From NCBI RefSeq assembly GCF_964656455.1, contig NC_135714.1:63947850-64011849 (forward strand): 64,000 nt of DNA, in the 5' to 3' direction. The notes under the pieces were generated by a model. The model ran no database searches. It had not been told where the DNA came from and saw only the letters and a list, made by a program, of their open reading frames with translations. This stretch comes from Halichoerus grypus. Taxonomy: Eukaryota > Chordata > Mammalia > Carnivora > Phocidae. Within the stretch, counting starts at the first letter, position 1, and every line of letters begins with the position of its first letter. Made by a program: the position numbers and the translations under genes. Positions 12,267 to 23,940 of the stretch are shown piece after piece.

Positions 12267-12957
12267 TCTTTATATACATATTTTTAGAGTAAAACATTTC
12301 TCCTTCACCTACCCAACTCCCTTTCCTTCCCCTGACAGAAGGAGGAAAATTGATAACTCCATTTGAAACATGTTAGCCCCGTTTTCTGGTATTATCACTA
12401 AATTTCAATAAACATGCTTATTGTGATATATCCTGATTTCTCACTAATGACTACATGCTATAAAAGACGGAATTTAACTCCCTATACCACTGCCTCACAT
12501 GCAAACATTTCCTTCCCCCATCTTTCCATTCTAAAAAAAAGTTGTATTCCTGACAATATCTGTAGGTCTTTTTTCATGAGCTATGTTTTTCCACAGAGGA
12601 ATCCTACAATCTCCTGCCTAAGGAATATAAATTGAGCCTCCAATATTCTGGGTATTAAGAACCCCATGGAAAAGGGTTCTGAGAGTCTCATTTTTGAGAA
12701 TGTAGACTTTCACATTTCCCCCATTTTTATTATGGTATCTTCCCGGCGTATCCACACTTAACTGTCTAGCATCTCCAAAAGCAGAACATCCTTGGATTCA
12801 ACCAGTTAACCTTCAGGCTTCTGCTTGGAAAAAGTGGGAATAAAGAGGAATTGGGAACTCCTCCTTATAACACTGTCAACCCATTCCCTGCTTTCAGCTC
12901 TGCCCTGCATTCCCACCTTCAGAAGCACCTGGTGGTTTCAATTTGGGAGCCTTTCCA
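12267..12957. other. No gene seen
   Basis: Unique-looking sequence. The 98- and 62-codon frames that start here run into the next SINE and are not genes. Confidence 0.5.
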
Positions 12958-12972
12958 GGGTTCAGCAGTTTT

Positions 12973-13168
12973 TTTTGTTTTTTTTTTTAAAGATTTTATT
13001 TATTTATTTGAGAGAGAGAATGAGAGAGAGAGAGCATGAGAGGGGGGAGGGTCAGAGGGAGAAGCAGAGGGTCAGCAGGGAGCCTGATGCGGGACTCAAT
13101 CCTGGGACTCCAGGATCATGACCTGAGCTGAAGGCAGTCGCTTAACCAACTGAGCCACCCAGGCACCC
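12973..13168 (-). mobile_element. SINEC, reverse strand, 15-bp TSD
   Basis: Full reverse-strand SINE: T-rich tail complement, 'aaagattttatttatttattt', a GA-rich block, 'ggatcatgacctgagctgaagg' and 'ctgagccacccaggcaccc'. The TSD gggttcagcagtttt is perfect (12958-12972, 13169-13183). A 'ggagggtcagagggagaagcagagggtcagc' region shows a small internal duplication. Confidence 0.96.
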
Positions 13169-13569
13169 GGGTTCAGCAGTTTTAATTAATTTATTGGTAG
13201 GCTTAGGTTTCAGCTTTCCTAGATCTGCTAAGTCAGTTACCATTCATCCATCTGCTTGGCAATTCCAAAATTATCTGTTGTTCCAAAAATGTACTGGAAT
13301 GTTAAATGACTGATTGAGAGGTGAAGTCTTATACTTCGAATTAGCAAGCCAGATCAACCAATGAGAACACACTTGTCCACAGTGTTCTCAGTATCCTGGT
13401 CCTCTCCAAATCTATTTAGGGAAAGGGAATGTTGGTTGAGAGAGGAAATTACAGATTATCTGTTCCATTTAAGTCAACAATTAAATAACCTTGTGTGAAA
13501 ATTACTTCTAAGATCCATACTTCCATCACTACTGTTTCACAAAGAATTTTAGCTTGTCTACTTGCATAT

Positions 13570-13675
13570 ATGGTCTCCAAGGAGACCTATCTGCTTCTTC
13601 TCAGTATATGCCCAATGCTAAGCATGCTGCCTGACCTATAATTGGTGCTCAATAAATGTTTGCTGAAAGGATGAA
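13570..13675 (+). repeat. LINE-2 3' end remnant
   Basis: The 'cctataattggtgctcaataaatgtttgctgaaaggatga' region is the standard L2 tail. Only about 100 bp is recognisable. Confidence 0.6.
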
Positions 13676-13797
13676 CACAAAGATGTACCCCTCAGGTAGA
13701 GGTTTAGTTCAGTTCAGCAAGAAATGATTATGATTCATGATCATAGAGAAGAGCAGTGAAATCCTCATGAGAAACTTCCTTGTTCACAAGTGCTGCA

Positions 13798-14505
13798 AGA
13801 ATATGAATCCTTTTATTTTTATTTTTTTTCAATGCAGAGGATTCTTTTATCATAGCGTGGGGACAGGACCCATGGGCAGAAAGAGCTGCACTGGGATTGT
13901 GAGGAGTGACTGATTATAAACTTTTCAGTTCATGGGGGTTAGGGATAACATAAGTTTCTAAGGAATTGTGTATGTTGAAAGCAAGATCTCCAAAACCTAG
14001 GAGGGCTGGCTATTGTCAAGATAAGGTTGTTTTTAATCTTTAATGAAACATCAACATTAAGGTAGCATGAGTTCTTTGAAGAATGTCATGCTCTGCATGT
14101 CTCAGGAATTTATCAGTGGGCTGCAAGTTGTAAGGAGACTTAATTTTAGCTGCATTTATTTTGTCTTTGCTCTCCTCATCATTTTCCCCATGAACAATTT
14201 TCACCCTTAAATCTTTAAGTTTGCTGAGGGTGAAAGGTCTTATCTTCTATAACTTCTTCCTGCTGAATAGGGTGTAAAGATGTCCCTACCTATGGATGAA
14301 CATTGGTCAGTTGGGGATGTAGGAGTTATGAAAGGCAAAGGCAGCTAAATCCAAGGTAGACATCATATGTGACTCTTCTTGAGTTGAAAGGATCATCTGT
14401 CAGCTTGAAGTTATGGCATTCAAGGAGTCTCAGGACCAGGTGAAGAGACATTGGAGAAGACAACAAAATAATATTAATATTATTATGAGAATATGAATCC
14501 TTTTA
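13798..14505 (-). mobile_element. L1-mobilised retrocopy of an ERV transcript, 18-bp TSD
   Basis: The perfect repeat agaatatgaatcctttta at 13798-13815 and 14488-14505 flanks a 672-bp insert that starts with a T-rich run (13816-13830), i.e. a poly(A) tail on the reverse strand. Read on that strand, the insert is about 305 bp of non-LTR sequence (14182-14487), a purine-rich tract, then ERV LTR U3 and R (14181 down to 13831) matching the solo LTR at 5.1-5.65 kb. It stops about 17 nt after a degenerate poly(A) signal (GATAAA). U5 is absent. This is the 3' end of a polyadenylated ERV RNA, inserted with L1-type marks rather than by an integrase. No viral coding frame is intact. Confidence 0.85.
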
Positions 14506-14584
14506 AAAATATTCTACCTAAGGTCTACTTTGGATAGACACTGGACATTTAAGAGGAAAAATATATATAATTTATATATGCTTC

Positions 14585-14812
14585 AGGGGCACCTGGATGG
14601 CTCAGTCGGTTAAGCATCCAACTCTTGATTTCAGCTCAGGTCATGATCTCAGGGTCATGAGATGGAGCCCCACGTCAGGCTCTGTGCTGGGCATGGAGCC
14701 TGCTTAAGATTCTCTCTCTCCCTCTCCCTTTGCCCCTCCCCCTGCTTGCACACATGCACGTGGGCTCTCTCTCTCACTCTCTCTCAAAATAAATAAATAA
14801 ATCTTTTTTACA
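14585..14812 (+). mobile_element. SINEC, 16-bp TSD
   Basis: Forward SINE from 'aggggcacctggatggctcag' to a (AAAT)n tail. TSD aatttatatatgcttc lies at 14569-14584 and 14813-14828, perfect. It belongs to the variant with 'gggcatggagcctgcttaagattctc', an older subtype than the 'cctgcttctccctctccc' copies. Confidence 0.95.
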
Positions 14813-14828
14813 AATTTATATATGCTTC

Positions 14829-15760
14829 GCATTTGAACCTCATCTTCAAACTCAGATGTTCAAGAAGTTAGTATTACTTCCTTAGTTCTAACTACTAAAT
14901 TTCTACTGGGGTAGAAAGTCCCTCAAGTAATTAAGTAATTAATCTCAGTCAATCCCAGTAAGTCCCCACTCCCTTTTTTTCAGGGTGCATCCACAATCAG
15001 AGGGGCTTCTTCAGTACCAAGGCATTTATATACGTGGAAGGAGTAAAGAAAGGACAGGTAGAATCTGGTTCTCAGTGTCATCTGTCTGCATGGCATGTGC
15101 CAACCAGTTCAGTCTGCAAAGAGGGAGGGGTGGAAGGTGAGCTTAGGAGAAAGGACATTAGGAATGGAAAATGCCAAGAAAAGCTTGATTAATATCGCAA
15201 AGATATTATCCCACCTTTTCCAATTGGAATCCCATGGGGTTGATTTCCTTCAATTTTAATTTTATCACATTTTTGCCCAAACTTCTTCCTTGTCTTATCT
15301 GTCTTTCCAGGAGTGCTCTGTAACCCCTTCCCACATTCCCCAGTGGTTTATTTCGCCTGACCCAGGCTGTTTGTTTCTGTCTCACAGTTGTCCTGCTGCC
15401 AACAGGGTGGGATGACCAGGCTGCGCCAAGCTATCTGGATAATATCACTCCTGGCAGGAAGAGAGATTTGCAACAGTAATACATACTGCGCCTTCCTCAC
15501 ATTCCGGACACTCCCAGGAATCATGTGGGGCCCACTTGCACATAATTGGCTCTCCACCTCATTCATCTGGCAGCCAAGACCCATAAACTAAATCTGGTTT
15601 CCAGCAACAGCAGTGGTAACATCAGTATCAGAACTAGTTTAGTCCATTCCACAAACGTAAAATTTTTTAAATTTGCTTTGACAAATACTCCTGTGAGCAG
15701 TGTTTCTGGAGACCACCTCCAACCATATTTTTACTGAGAACTTGTCTTTTTATAGATCAT
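14829..15760. other. No gene seen
   Basis: Unique-looking sequence. Overlapping 63-78 codon frames on both strands (15348-15737) have no recognisable motif. Confidence 0.5.
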
Positions 15761-15995
15761 AACAATAATAACAACTGACATACAGTGAACCTTTTTCTGG
15801 GCTTAGGCTAAATGTTTTACATAAACTTTCTCATTAAATCCCCATCACAATCTCATCTCCATTTTACAGATAAAGAAATAAGATTATAGAGAATAGTTAC
15901 ATTATTTGCCTAAACTCACATAGCTTATAAATACTGAGTCCAGAATTAACCAAGAATTATGCCAGAATTTGAACTCTTAACCACTATCATATTTG
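15761..15995 (-). repeat. MIR, reverse strand
   Basis: Matches MIR through 'ctccattttacagataaag', 'cctaaactcacatagct' and 'gaatttgaactcttaaccac'. Moderately diverged, nearly full length. Confidence 0.85.
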
Positions 15996-16994
15996 GCCAA
16001 CCAAATTGGCATACAAATTTATTAAGTAATCTCTAACTTAAAAGATAGTACCAAAAAATTAGATGTCATTAGGAAAAAGAGAAATTCAAACTCATATTAG
16101 CTGTTCTAGGTGAAAATAATATTTATTTCCCAACTGAAATACTAGCACAGATATATAATTAACACCAAAATGTAACCTGAAGAAAGCAAGAGTGAATGGG
16201 TCCATTTTTTTTAACTTTAGAAACAAATTCATCACTACCACAGTGATGAAACCACTAAGCAGAAAGCCAAAAACAAAACAAAACAAGTAAGTCAAAAAAC
16301 TATCCCATTCCATTTCTGCCTCTATTCCTTTTTATAATTTTCTTCTCCTGGTACTTGGATATAAAATACTAGGGAAGTGTACATTTATTTATCCTCATGT
16401 TATAAAAAGACAACCTGAGAGAGCTGAACCACCACTAAAGCCAAGAATCAGAAACTACACTCAATGCAAACTCAACCACTAACCAGCCATGAGAAATTAG
16501 TAGACATGTCGCTAAAGCATTGTCTTAAAGAAACATGCAAAATAAGAGGGCTAGACTGAATAAGCTTGCAGGTTCTTTCCAGCTTGAACATTCTTTTATG
16601 TCAATCATGTAGCTCAAATTATGAACATTTCTTTTCTGAATTAACAGGCCCAGAGGGAGCTCTTGAAGAAGAAAAATATAATAGGAAATTAAAAATAAGT
16701 AAGGATCTATCATTACAGATCAAGCCCAAAGTTGCATATTTCTAAAAGGCAGGTAATCTTATTGTCTCAACTATTATACAAATGCAGTGGAAATGACCCA
16801 ATAATAGTATTTTCATACCATACGGGGACTTCTATCTTAAATACTACTCCACCTGTCTTTGTCTTACTGCTACTTGTTACTCTCTGTTCTCATCTTCAAC
16901 ATAGTTTACCCTAAGAATTTATCCTTCACTCTCTCTGGAGAAAAATAAATCCACCCTTAGCATTCTGTGAATTTCCTAATAGAAACTTTTTATA
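15996..16994. other. No gene seen
   Basis: Unique-looking AT-rich sequence. Frames of 60-73 codons have no domain. A hydrophobic 73-codon reverse frame at 16092-16313 is most likely a chance product of A-rich sequence. Confidence 0.5.
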
Positions 16995-17120
16995 ATTTAT
17001 TGTAATTGCTTATGAATTGATTTTTCTTCTGACAATATCATAAGCTCTGAGAGTCTGTCTCTTTTTCTCAGTAGCACCTACAAGAGTTACTGGCACATGG
17101 TATTTGCTCAATGAATTTTC
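16995..17120 (+). repeat. LINE-2 3' end remnant
   Basis: 'aagctctgagagtctgtctc', 'cagtagcacctacaagag' and 'tggcacatggtatttgctca' follow the order of the L2 3' UTR. No coding part remains. Confidence 0.65.
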
Positions 17121-17569
17121 TCTGGTCCAATTCCCTCACTTACAGATGAGAAACTGCAGCTCCTGGACACAAACACTAAATTCCTGGCATAGAGCTCTTT
17201 TCACCACATAACACTGTCTCTCAAACTCTGAAGTATGTATTACATATTTTCAGACTAACTTTAAGTAGAGACAGGGATGATAATAACTCTATTATAAAAT
17301 GCAAATATGCTAAGACATATGTGGAGTTAAAAAAAGTCTTGCCCTAGATAAATGCAAGCAGAAAAAATATAAAATTGCTAGCTGATTGTGAGATATAGAT
17401 AGGATCAAAGAAGTTGCTGACAATTCCTCAGTTTTTAAATCAAATCACAACCATGACCAGTTAAAAGACATAACATAGGTGTTTACTCCCAGGACCTGGC
17501 TGGGGGGGTGGAAAAAAAAAGAGGCAAAATCTAGAGTTCTCAGACTTAGAAAAAAAGATAAAGTTTGAA

Positions 17570-17703
17570 TTTTTTTTCTTTTAAGTGGGCTCCATGCTCA
17601 GTATGGAGTCCAATGTGGGGCCCAAACTCAATGACTCTGAGATCAAGACCTGAGCTGAAATCAAGAGTCAGATACCTAACTGACTGAGCCACCTGGGTGC
17701 CCC
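17570..17703 (-). mobile_element. SINEC, reverse strand, lacking the CT-rich part
   Basis: 'ttttaagtgggctccatgct' to 'actgagccacctgggtgccc' on the reverse strand. TSD taaagtttgaa lies at 17559-17569 and 17704-17714. The 'ctgaaatcaagagtcagatac' wording places it in an older SINE subtype. Confidence 0.92.
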
Positions 17704-17769
17704 TAAAGTTTGAAACTTTTAATGTTTCATTAATAGATGGACAAGAATGATTTATAAAGATACATATAC

Positions 17770-17801
17770 AGCACCACCACCACCATCACCACCACCACCA
17801 T
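17770..17801. repeat. (CAC)n trinucleotide microsatellite
   Basis: Ten CAC/CAT-type triplets in a row after 'catatacag'. It is not in a coding frame that I can support. Confidence 0.85.
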
Positions 17802-18278
17802 ATGTATGCAAGGGTTTTTAGGGTTTTAAAAATACCCATAGGTGTACATGTGCATCATATAAAAATAGTCTGGATAAACCCTAAAATTAAAAAAGATTGA
17901 ATGAGCTGTCAGTACAGGGCAACTGTGGATCAAGCTCTGGACACATGACTTTATTCCTAAATCTGACTCTGACTCATTGGATCATTTTGAGGACCTAACA
18001 CTCCCAGAGGTCTCTGCAGGCAAAACGAAAGCACTCAGTGGTTACTGACATGGAGCCTTCATGTGGAAAACTGAATGGAGAAGTCTGGCATGGGGAGTGG
18101 GAAGGGTAAGACAGATACCAGGAGAAAAGATACTGAAAGAAAGCAAAACTAGTTCCTCAGCACAACACCTTCAAACAGCCCACTTCTCAGTCTTTACCTA
18201 ACTTTTATTTTTTGGTGCTACAACAGTTACCTGGGGTCCATGAAGAAATAGCACAAAGACAAAAAGCAATACACTAAA

Positions 18279-18498
18279 GGGACGCCTAAGTGGCTCAGTC
18301 GGTTGAGCATCCGATTCTTGATTTTGGCTCAGGTCATGGACTCAGGGTTCTGAGATAGAGCCCCATGATAGGTTCCAACCTGAGCGTGGACCCTGCTTAA
18401 GATTCTCTCTCCCTCGCCCTCTGCTCCTCCCCCTACCCCCCACCCCCACCACTGGCACACTCACTCTCTCTCTCAAAAAAACAAAACAAAACAAAAAA
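18279..18498 (+). mobile_element. SINEC, older subtype
   Basis: Forward SINE from 'gacgcctaagtggctcagtc' through 'ggctcaggtcatggactcag' and a CT-rich block to an A-rich tail with AAAAC units. The TSD is short (acactaa at 18271-18277 and 18499-18505). Confidence 0.9.
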
Positions 18499-18505
18499 AC
18501 ACTAA

Positions 18506-20626
18506 GGATGGCAGATTAAAAAGAGGAAAAGCCCTTTTAATATTACTTGAAGAGATTCTTGTGATTCAATATGGTGTAATATAACAGAAGAATTTATTGA
18601 AAATAAGTGATTTATACTCTGTAATCAAACTATGTAAAGCTCACCAAAAAGTTTAAAATAAGCACCTTATACACACACCCCACTCATTCAACTTACACAT
18701 AACTAACCATACAACTGAAAATTTACAACACTTCTTAATTTGTATATTAATGTAAATCAGAGTGGGGGATATGATTAAGGGAGATTCCTTGCCTGGTTCT
18801 AGTTAGAATCTTTTCTCTTTTCTTATTTCCAAGTTGTTGAAAAGCAGCCTCTTTCTAATGCTTTTGGAAGGAAAAATGAACATACCATTTCCCAATGTAA
18901 ACCCTCCAATCATTTTGTTATGAAAATGTATCCCACACCATCATCGAATGTAAACATCCCACACTCACTGGGGTATGTCTGCAAAAGTCTGCATCAAAGG
19001 CAAAGGGTTCATATTAATGGGGCACAAACAGGCATTCCACACTGGAGAGTACATACAAATATTTAGAATATTATAAAATATTTTGTCTGTTGCAGTTTAG
19101 GTGTTATTAATAAAACTTACGATAATAAAATTAGAAGGCTTGTGTACTTTGGAAAGCAAAACAATGCTTGAAAAATAGAATAGATGGTAGTTTTCTTAAA
19201 TTGGATTTTTTTAAAGTATAAAATATACATCATTTAAAAATATGTGTAGTTTCGAAAATGTAAAACAGAACATCAAACCAGGAAAGACAAAAGAGAAACT
19301 TTAGATCATTTTAAGGAAGAGGAAACTACCAGAACTAAGTGACAGAAAGTGAAGGAATTCCTCAAGCCATGCTTCTGTAGGAGGCTTTTTAAACCTTTAA
19401 TAACAGAACGAATGGGGGGAGGGGTGGATCACTTGTTCAAGGCCACCCTATCCCACCTCACTTAATTTGACTTTGTGTTCTTCATCAATCTCAAACCCCG
19501 AGTGGATTCCCTCTCTGACTCCTCTCCTGTTGCTCTCCTTTGCACTCTCCACAGCTGGGTTGTGTCTAGCTTTTCTTTTTGCAGATTGCAAAAAATTGTG
19601 CCAAATGAAATGGACTGCTCCCATCTTGGTGTCATTTTATAAAATTCTCAGGTTCCATGATTTTCCTCCCAACGTCTCTTGAAGAAAGAGAAATCCTTAG
19701 AATAACAAGTGATCACTCCTTCACCAGGAGTAGGGATGGGAAGAAATAATAACCCAAGGGAGAAAAAGTGATAAAAAACAACTGCTTATAGTGGTGTTTG
19801 GAGAAAATTATGTAAATATTTATGCAAAGACAGCTTTGCAGAACACATCGAGATGCATCAGAACCGCTCGTGCCAGTGCGTACAGGCAGCCTCACAGTTG
19901 GATCAACAGCCTGAAAAGCAGATGTGCCAATTTCCTGTATTTGATTATGATGATTCCTAATTATGCCAAAGCTGTGGCAATGTCCTTCCCTAGAATGACT
20001 CTTAATTTTGTTTTGCTAAGCCACACACACAACCTGTTTTGGACGTGTAATTCATTGTCACGTTAAGTCTATGAAATACTCATTCGCTTGCCTAATAGTT
20101 CTGAGGACAATGGCTCACATGGATGCTGTTTTCTTTTTTAATTTGGCATTTGCGAGCATGCAGGGGAAAAAGAAAGAAAATATGCAGAGTGATAGAGCCA
20201 TGCTGTTTAACATCAGTGAGGCTCCGGCTTTTCCACCATGGTACAAATGAAAAGAATACCATTATATGGTTGTTCTTAAAAGGGCAGTTTTCTTGCTTTC
20301 CTTGTGTTTACACTTACAATGTCATTATCAACAAAAAAACTCAGCACCATTTAGATTAGGCATGGACTATAAGCCATACCAAACTGAGAATACCTCTATC
20401 AGATGTCAAAATTAACAAGTAGCTTGACCATTGAGGTGCTTTGACCCAACTGTATGGTAGTTGGAGGGAGAAAAGCAAAATATGACTAATCCAGGAGTCA
20501 CAGAACCCTCCGTATGAACCTTTAACTTCTCTGACACACACATTTGCTAACCTGACTTTAATAGTTAAATTCTTTTGCACTTCAGACCCCACAACTGATA
20601 TTCATTATCTGCTTTATAACTTAAAA
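18506..20626. other. No gene; long repeat-free stretch
   Basis: About 2.1 kb without a recognisable transposon. Short frames (60-91 codons) on both strands carry no domain. Balanced composition with several CpGs around 19780-20330 makes that part a candidate for conserved non-coding DNA (see findings). Confidence 0.5.
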
Positions 20627-20795
20627 TGTGCTTTTCACTTATAATCCTTTATTTGTACTGCACAACAATCCCATGAGGTCAGTATTGTTATTACCCTTAT
20701 TTATAGATGTAGAAATAAGTACAGAGAAGTTAAATTACACGTTCAAAGAAAGCAACAGAATCTGGACTTAAACTTCAACTTATACACAGATCAAT
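20627..20795 (-). repeat. MIR, reverse strand
   Basis: 'cacaacaatcccatgaggtcagta', 'ttatttatagatgtagaaa' and 'ttaaattacacgttcaaag' match the MIR core in order. It is diverged. Confidence 0.8.
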
Positions 20796-20904
20796 AACTC
20801 TTTATTAAGCATCTATTTATTAACTAGGCTTGATCCTTATGAAAAATAGTGACAGAGGCAGAGCTGGGTCTGGCCCCTTCCCATCTCCAACGTTTAACAA
20901 ATTG

Positions 20905-21123
20905 TTTTGTTTTGTTTTTAAAGATTGTGTTTATTTATTTGACAGAGAGAGAGAGTTCAAGAGAGCACAAGCCAGGGAAGCTGCAGAGGGAGAGGGAGAA
21001 GCAGACTCCGCCTGAGCAAGGAAACCTATGCAGCTAGATCCCAGAATCCCAGGATCCCAAGATTCTGGGATCATGACCTGAGCCAAAGGCAGACACTTAA
21101 CTGACCGAGCCACCCAGGTGCCC
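20905..21123 (-). mobile_element. SINEC, reverse strand, 17-bp TSD, internal hairpin
   Basis: Reverse-strand SINE between caacgtttaacaaattg (20888-20904) and caacttttaacaaattg (21124-21140), 16 of 17 bases equal. In place of the usual 'cccaggaccctgggatc' it carries gatcccagaatc (21037-21048) and its exact reverse complement gattctgggatc (21061-21072), a 12-bp stem with a 12-base loop. Confidence 0.95.
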
Positions 21124-21324
21124 CAACTTTTAACAAATTGTAAATATATTTCTCTCCCTCCAGGAATCTAGTGGCTTCCTGCTTCTCTGTATGAGGAACC
21201 AACATCAGCTCCTCCACTTCAGGCTCTGAATCTTTCTAATTTCTTCTCCAAACATTCTCCCCCATTTTGCTCCTTTACAGACGTAATCCAGATTTACTCA
21301 CTATGGAAAAACTTGAGGACTTGA

Positions 21325-21450
21325 TTGTGATTTGCACTACAATGTAAGCTTGATGAAGGGAGACCCTTTGTTTTCTTCATTCTTCGTCTCCAGCAGAACC
21401 TTGAGTGGTGCCTGGAACACTGTAGGCCTCAGTAAATATCTGTTAAATAT
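21325..21450 (+). repeat. LINE-2 3' end remnant
   Basis: 'gtaagcttgatgaaggg', 'agtggtgcctggaacactg' and 'ctcagtaaatatctgtt' are in L2 3'-end order. Confidence 0.65.
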
Positions 21451-21675
21451 ATATAGTTGTAGTCCATATTTAAACTCATTAAAAAAAAACTGTCTTAATC
21501 TGGGTTTCCTAAAATAGAACATTAGACAAGGACTCAGATTGAAGTAGTTTATATGGAAAATAACGGCTGGAAGTAGATGTGAGGGAGGAGGGGGTGAATT
21601 AGGGGAGGAGCAAACCCAATATAAAGCTTTATAATCAAGTTCACTTTTTAGCTGACAGTAGCTCAACTCCCCCCA

Positions 21676-21810
21676 CTCCCAGAACCTCTTGGCTATGTAC
21701 AGAACACTCACAGAACTGTCCACTCAAGAAACGGGTCTGGAGCATTTATCTGTGGATCTTCTGATAGACAGCCACCCTGAGAGTGTTAATATGCCCACAC
21801 TTCCAAGGAG
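21676..21810 (+). repeat. Source copy of a 135-bp segment repeated inside a SINE at 23.8 kb
   Basis: From ctcccagaacctctt to cacttccaaggag this segment recurs at 23758-23895 with about 95% identity, judged by eye. Differences are a few substitutions plus three inserted bases in the second copy. The flanks here are ordinary sequence, possibly part of an old interspersed repeat, so this is the more likely donor. Confidence 0.9.
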
Positions 21811-22273
21811 CATAGTAGGCTCTTCCCATAGCTTTGGAGAAGTCCCTGAAGAAGAAAGTAGAAATACACAGTATAGTAAATGCTATCAACATGAGATGAG
21901 TCTGAGCCTACAAAATGAGTCTAGCCAAACAAACTAAACATGGTAGCAACAGCTAATATTAGATGTGACAAAGAGGATGTATAACAAAGAACCAAAGTAC
22001 CAGCTCTACCAACACAAAGGAAAATCAAGAGATACTAGTGTTATTTATTATTCTAGCTAGGAAAATTACAAGAATTTCTGGAATTCTGAAAGTACTGGAA
22101 TTCTAGAATACTACTTTGTAGGCATGCAATCAAGTATGGCTTCTTATAAAGGACTGAGAATGTGTGACATTTTGATACTACAGGAACAAGTAAGCAAGTG
22201 TTTGTCAAGCTGAATCTATAGATTTAACTCCTCAAAGTCTGATGACAAGTTTTTTGGAGATTTGCAGGTTTGA
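21811..22273. other. No gene seen
   Basis: Unique-looking sequence with small local repeats of 'ggaattct' near 22070-22110. No coding frame of note. Confidence 0.45.
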
Positions 22274-22285
22274 AGAATATATGCA

Positions 22286-22482
22286 GAGGCGCCTGGGTGG
22301 ATCAGTCATTAAGTGTCTGCCTTTGGCTCAGGTCATGATCCCAGGGTCCTGGGATCAAGCCCCACATCGGGCTCCCTGCTCAGTGGGAGGCCTGCTTCTC
22401 CCCCTCCCACTCCCCCTGCTTGTGTTCCCGCTCTCACTGTGTCTCTCTCTGTCAAATAAATAAATAAAATCTTAAAAAAAAA
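22286..22482 (+). mobile_element. SINEC, young subtype, 12-bp TSD
   Basis: Forward SINE with 'ggcgcctgggtgg', 'ggtcatgatcccagggtcctg', 'cctgcttctccccctcccac' and an 'aaataaataaataaaatctt' tail. TSD agaatatatgca lies at 22274-22285 and 22483-22494. Confidence 0.96.
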
Positions 22483-22494
22483 AGAATATATGCA

Positions 22495-22600
22495 TTCTAT
22501 AGTATATAGCATATAATGCAGTATAATATATGACGTATATATATATACATGTAATATATATACTATTATAGTGTGTGTGTATATATACACATCATCTATT
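22495..22600. repeat. (TA)n-rich microsatellite region
   Basis: TATA and TG-rich repeats ('tatatatatatac', 'gtgtgtgtgtatatatacac') right after a SINE tail and TSD. No gene signal. Confidence 0.75.
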
Positions 22601-23592
22601 TATGCCCATACTTTTGTTTTAATTAAAGAATCATTGTAATAAAATAATTTAGTTTATCTCTCAGGGTCCATAAGAACCCTTTTAGAAGGAATCCTCACCT
22701 TACTTAAATCTGAAAAAATGTTGAATCAGGATATAATATGCACTCAGGACAAAACAGCCTTATCAGATATTAAGAAAACCATGGAGCCTTAAACTACATT
22801 TGTATTGTACAAACAACTATTATATTCATAACTATTACATATAAAATTTTTAAATGTTGCAGAAATAATTAGGTGAGAGAGGCAAAGTACCTGCTATAAG
22901 GAATTCATCCTACACTTAGCTGGGAAAATAAATCACTTGTTGTCATCCCTAGCACTATAGCCAATGCATTTTGCTTGCCAAATAAAAGGTGAGGGAATAA
23001 TCCATAGGAGGCCAACAATGCTATGAGCTTGATTGTACAAAGTGACTTCATAAACATGATGAAATTTGGAGTAGGCCTTCTAAGTGCAGAGGATGAAGAT
23101 CTGGAAGAAGAAAAGAGTTTCCAGGCAGGAGAATGCAGGCACAGAAATAAGAAAGTGGGTGAGTGTATCCCTAGGGCACAAGACAAATTATTTTCACAAA
23201 ATGAAAGTACATTTTGAGGAATAATGGAAGATAAGATTGGAAAGGTCAGTAAAGAACATATTTAAGAGAATTATGAATACCAACCCTGTAATTTGAAGTG
23301 GTAAACTCTGGACAATGGATAGCCATTAAAGATTTGGGACAGGTGGTAGGGTGAGAGCTAAGGCACTGTTTTCAGAATACTAGAAAAATGTCAGTGATAG
23401 CGGAAGGGAAAATAGGTCTTTTGGAATCAAGCTTCAAATTATCTTAATCTCTAACTGAAATAAAGGCATTGAAGAGTGTCCCTATATCCAAGAAGCTAAT
23501 GTAAAATCTCTCTGTAGAAAGACAGTATCTCTTAGGCCTGAAGTTATCTCTACAATGTTCCATATGCAATGTCAGACCTGCAATCCAAATTC
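22601..23592. other. No gene seen
   Basis: Old or unique sequence. Overlapping 93- and 64-codon frames on opposite strands near 22905-23217 have no known domain. Confidence 0.45.
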
Positions 23593-23757
23593 AAGAGGAG
23601 TAAGAGGAGGGGCTCCTGGGTGGTTCAGTCAGTGAAGCCTCGGATTCTTGATTTCGGCTCAGGTCATGATCTTGGAGTCATGAGATCAGCCCCACCTCGG
23701 GCTCCATGCTGAGTGTGGAGTCCACTTGGGATTCTCTCTCTTCCTCTCCCTCTGCCC

Positions 23758-23895
23758 CTCCCAGAACCTCTTGCCTATGTACAGAACACTCACAGAACTG
23801 TCCACTCAAGGAACAGGGGTCTGGAGCATTTATCTGTGGACTCTTCTGATAGACAGCCACCCTGAGAGTGTTAATATGCCCACACTTCCAAGGAG
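23758..23895 (+). repeat. Inserted copy of the 21.7-kb segment
   Basis: Direct-orientation near-copy of 21676-21810. The shared 'ctccc' at the left junction is microhomology with the SINE's own pyrimidine stretch. Confidence 0.92.
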
Positions 23896-23899
23896 TGGC

Positions 23900-23901
23900 A
23901 A

Positions 23902-23940
<39 letters not shown>

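Noticed and set aside
22286..22482. tRNA gene
   Set aside because: The tRNA-like head with A and B boxes belongs to the SINE. It lacks a complete cloverleaf and is one of about 25 copies.
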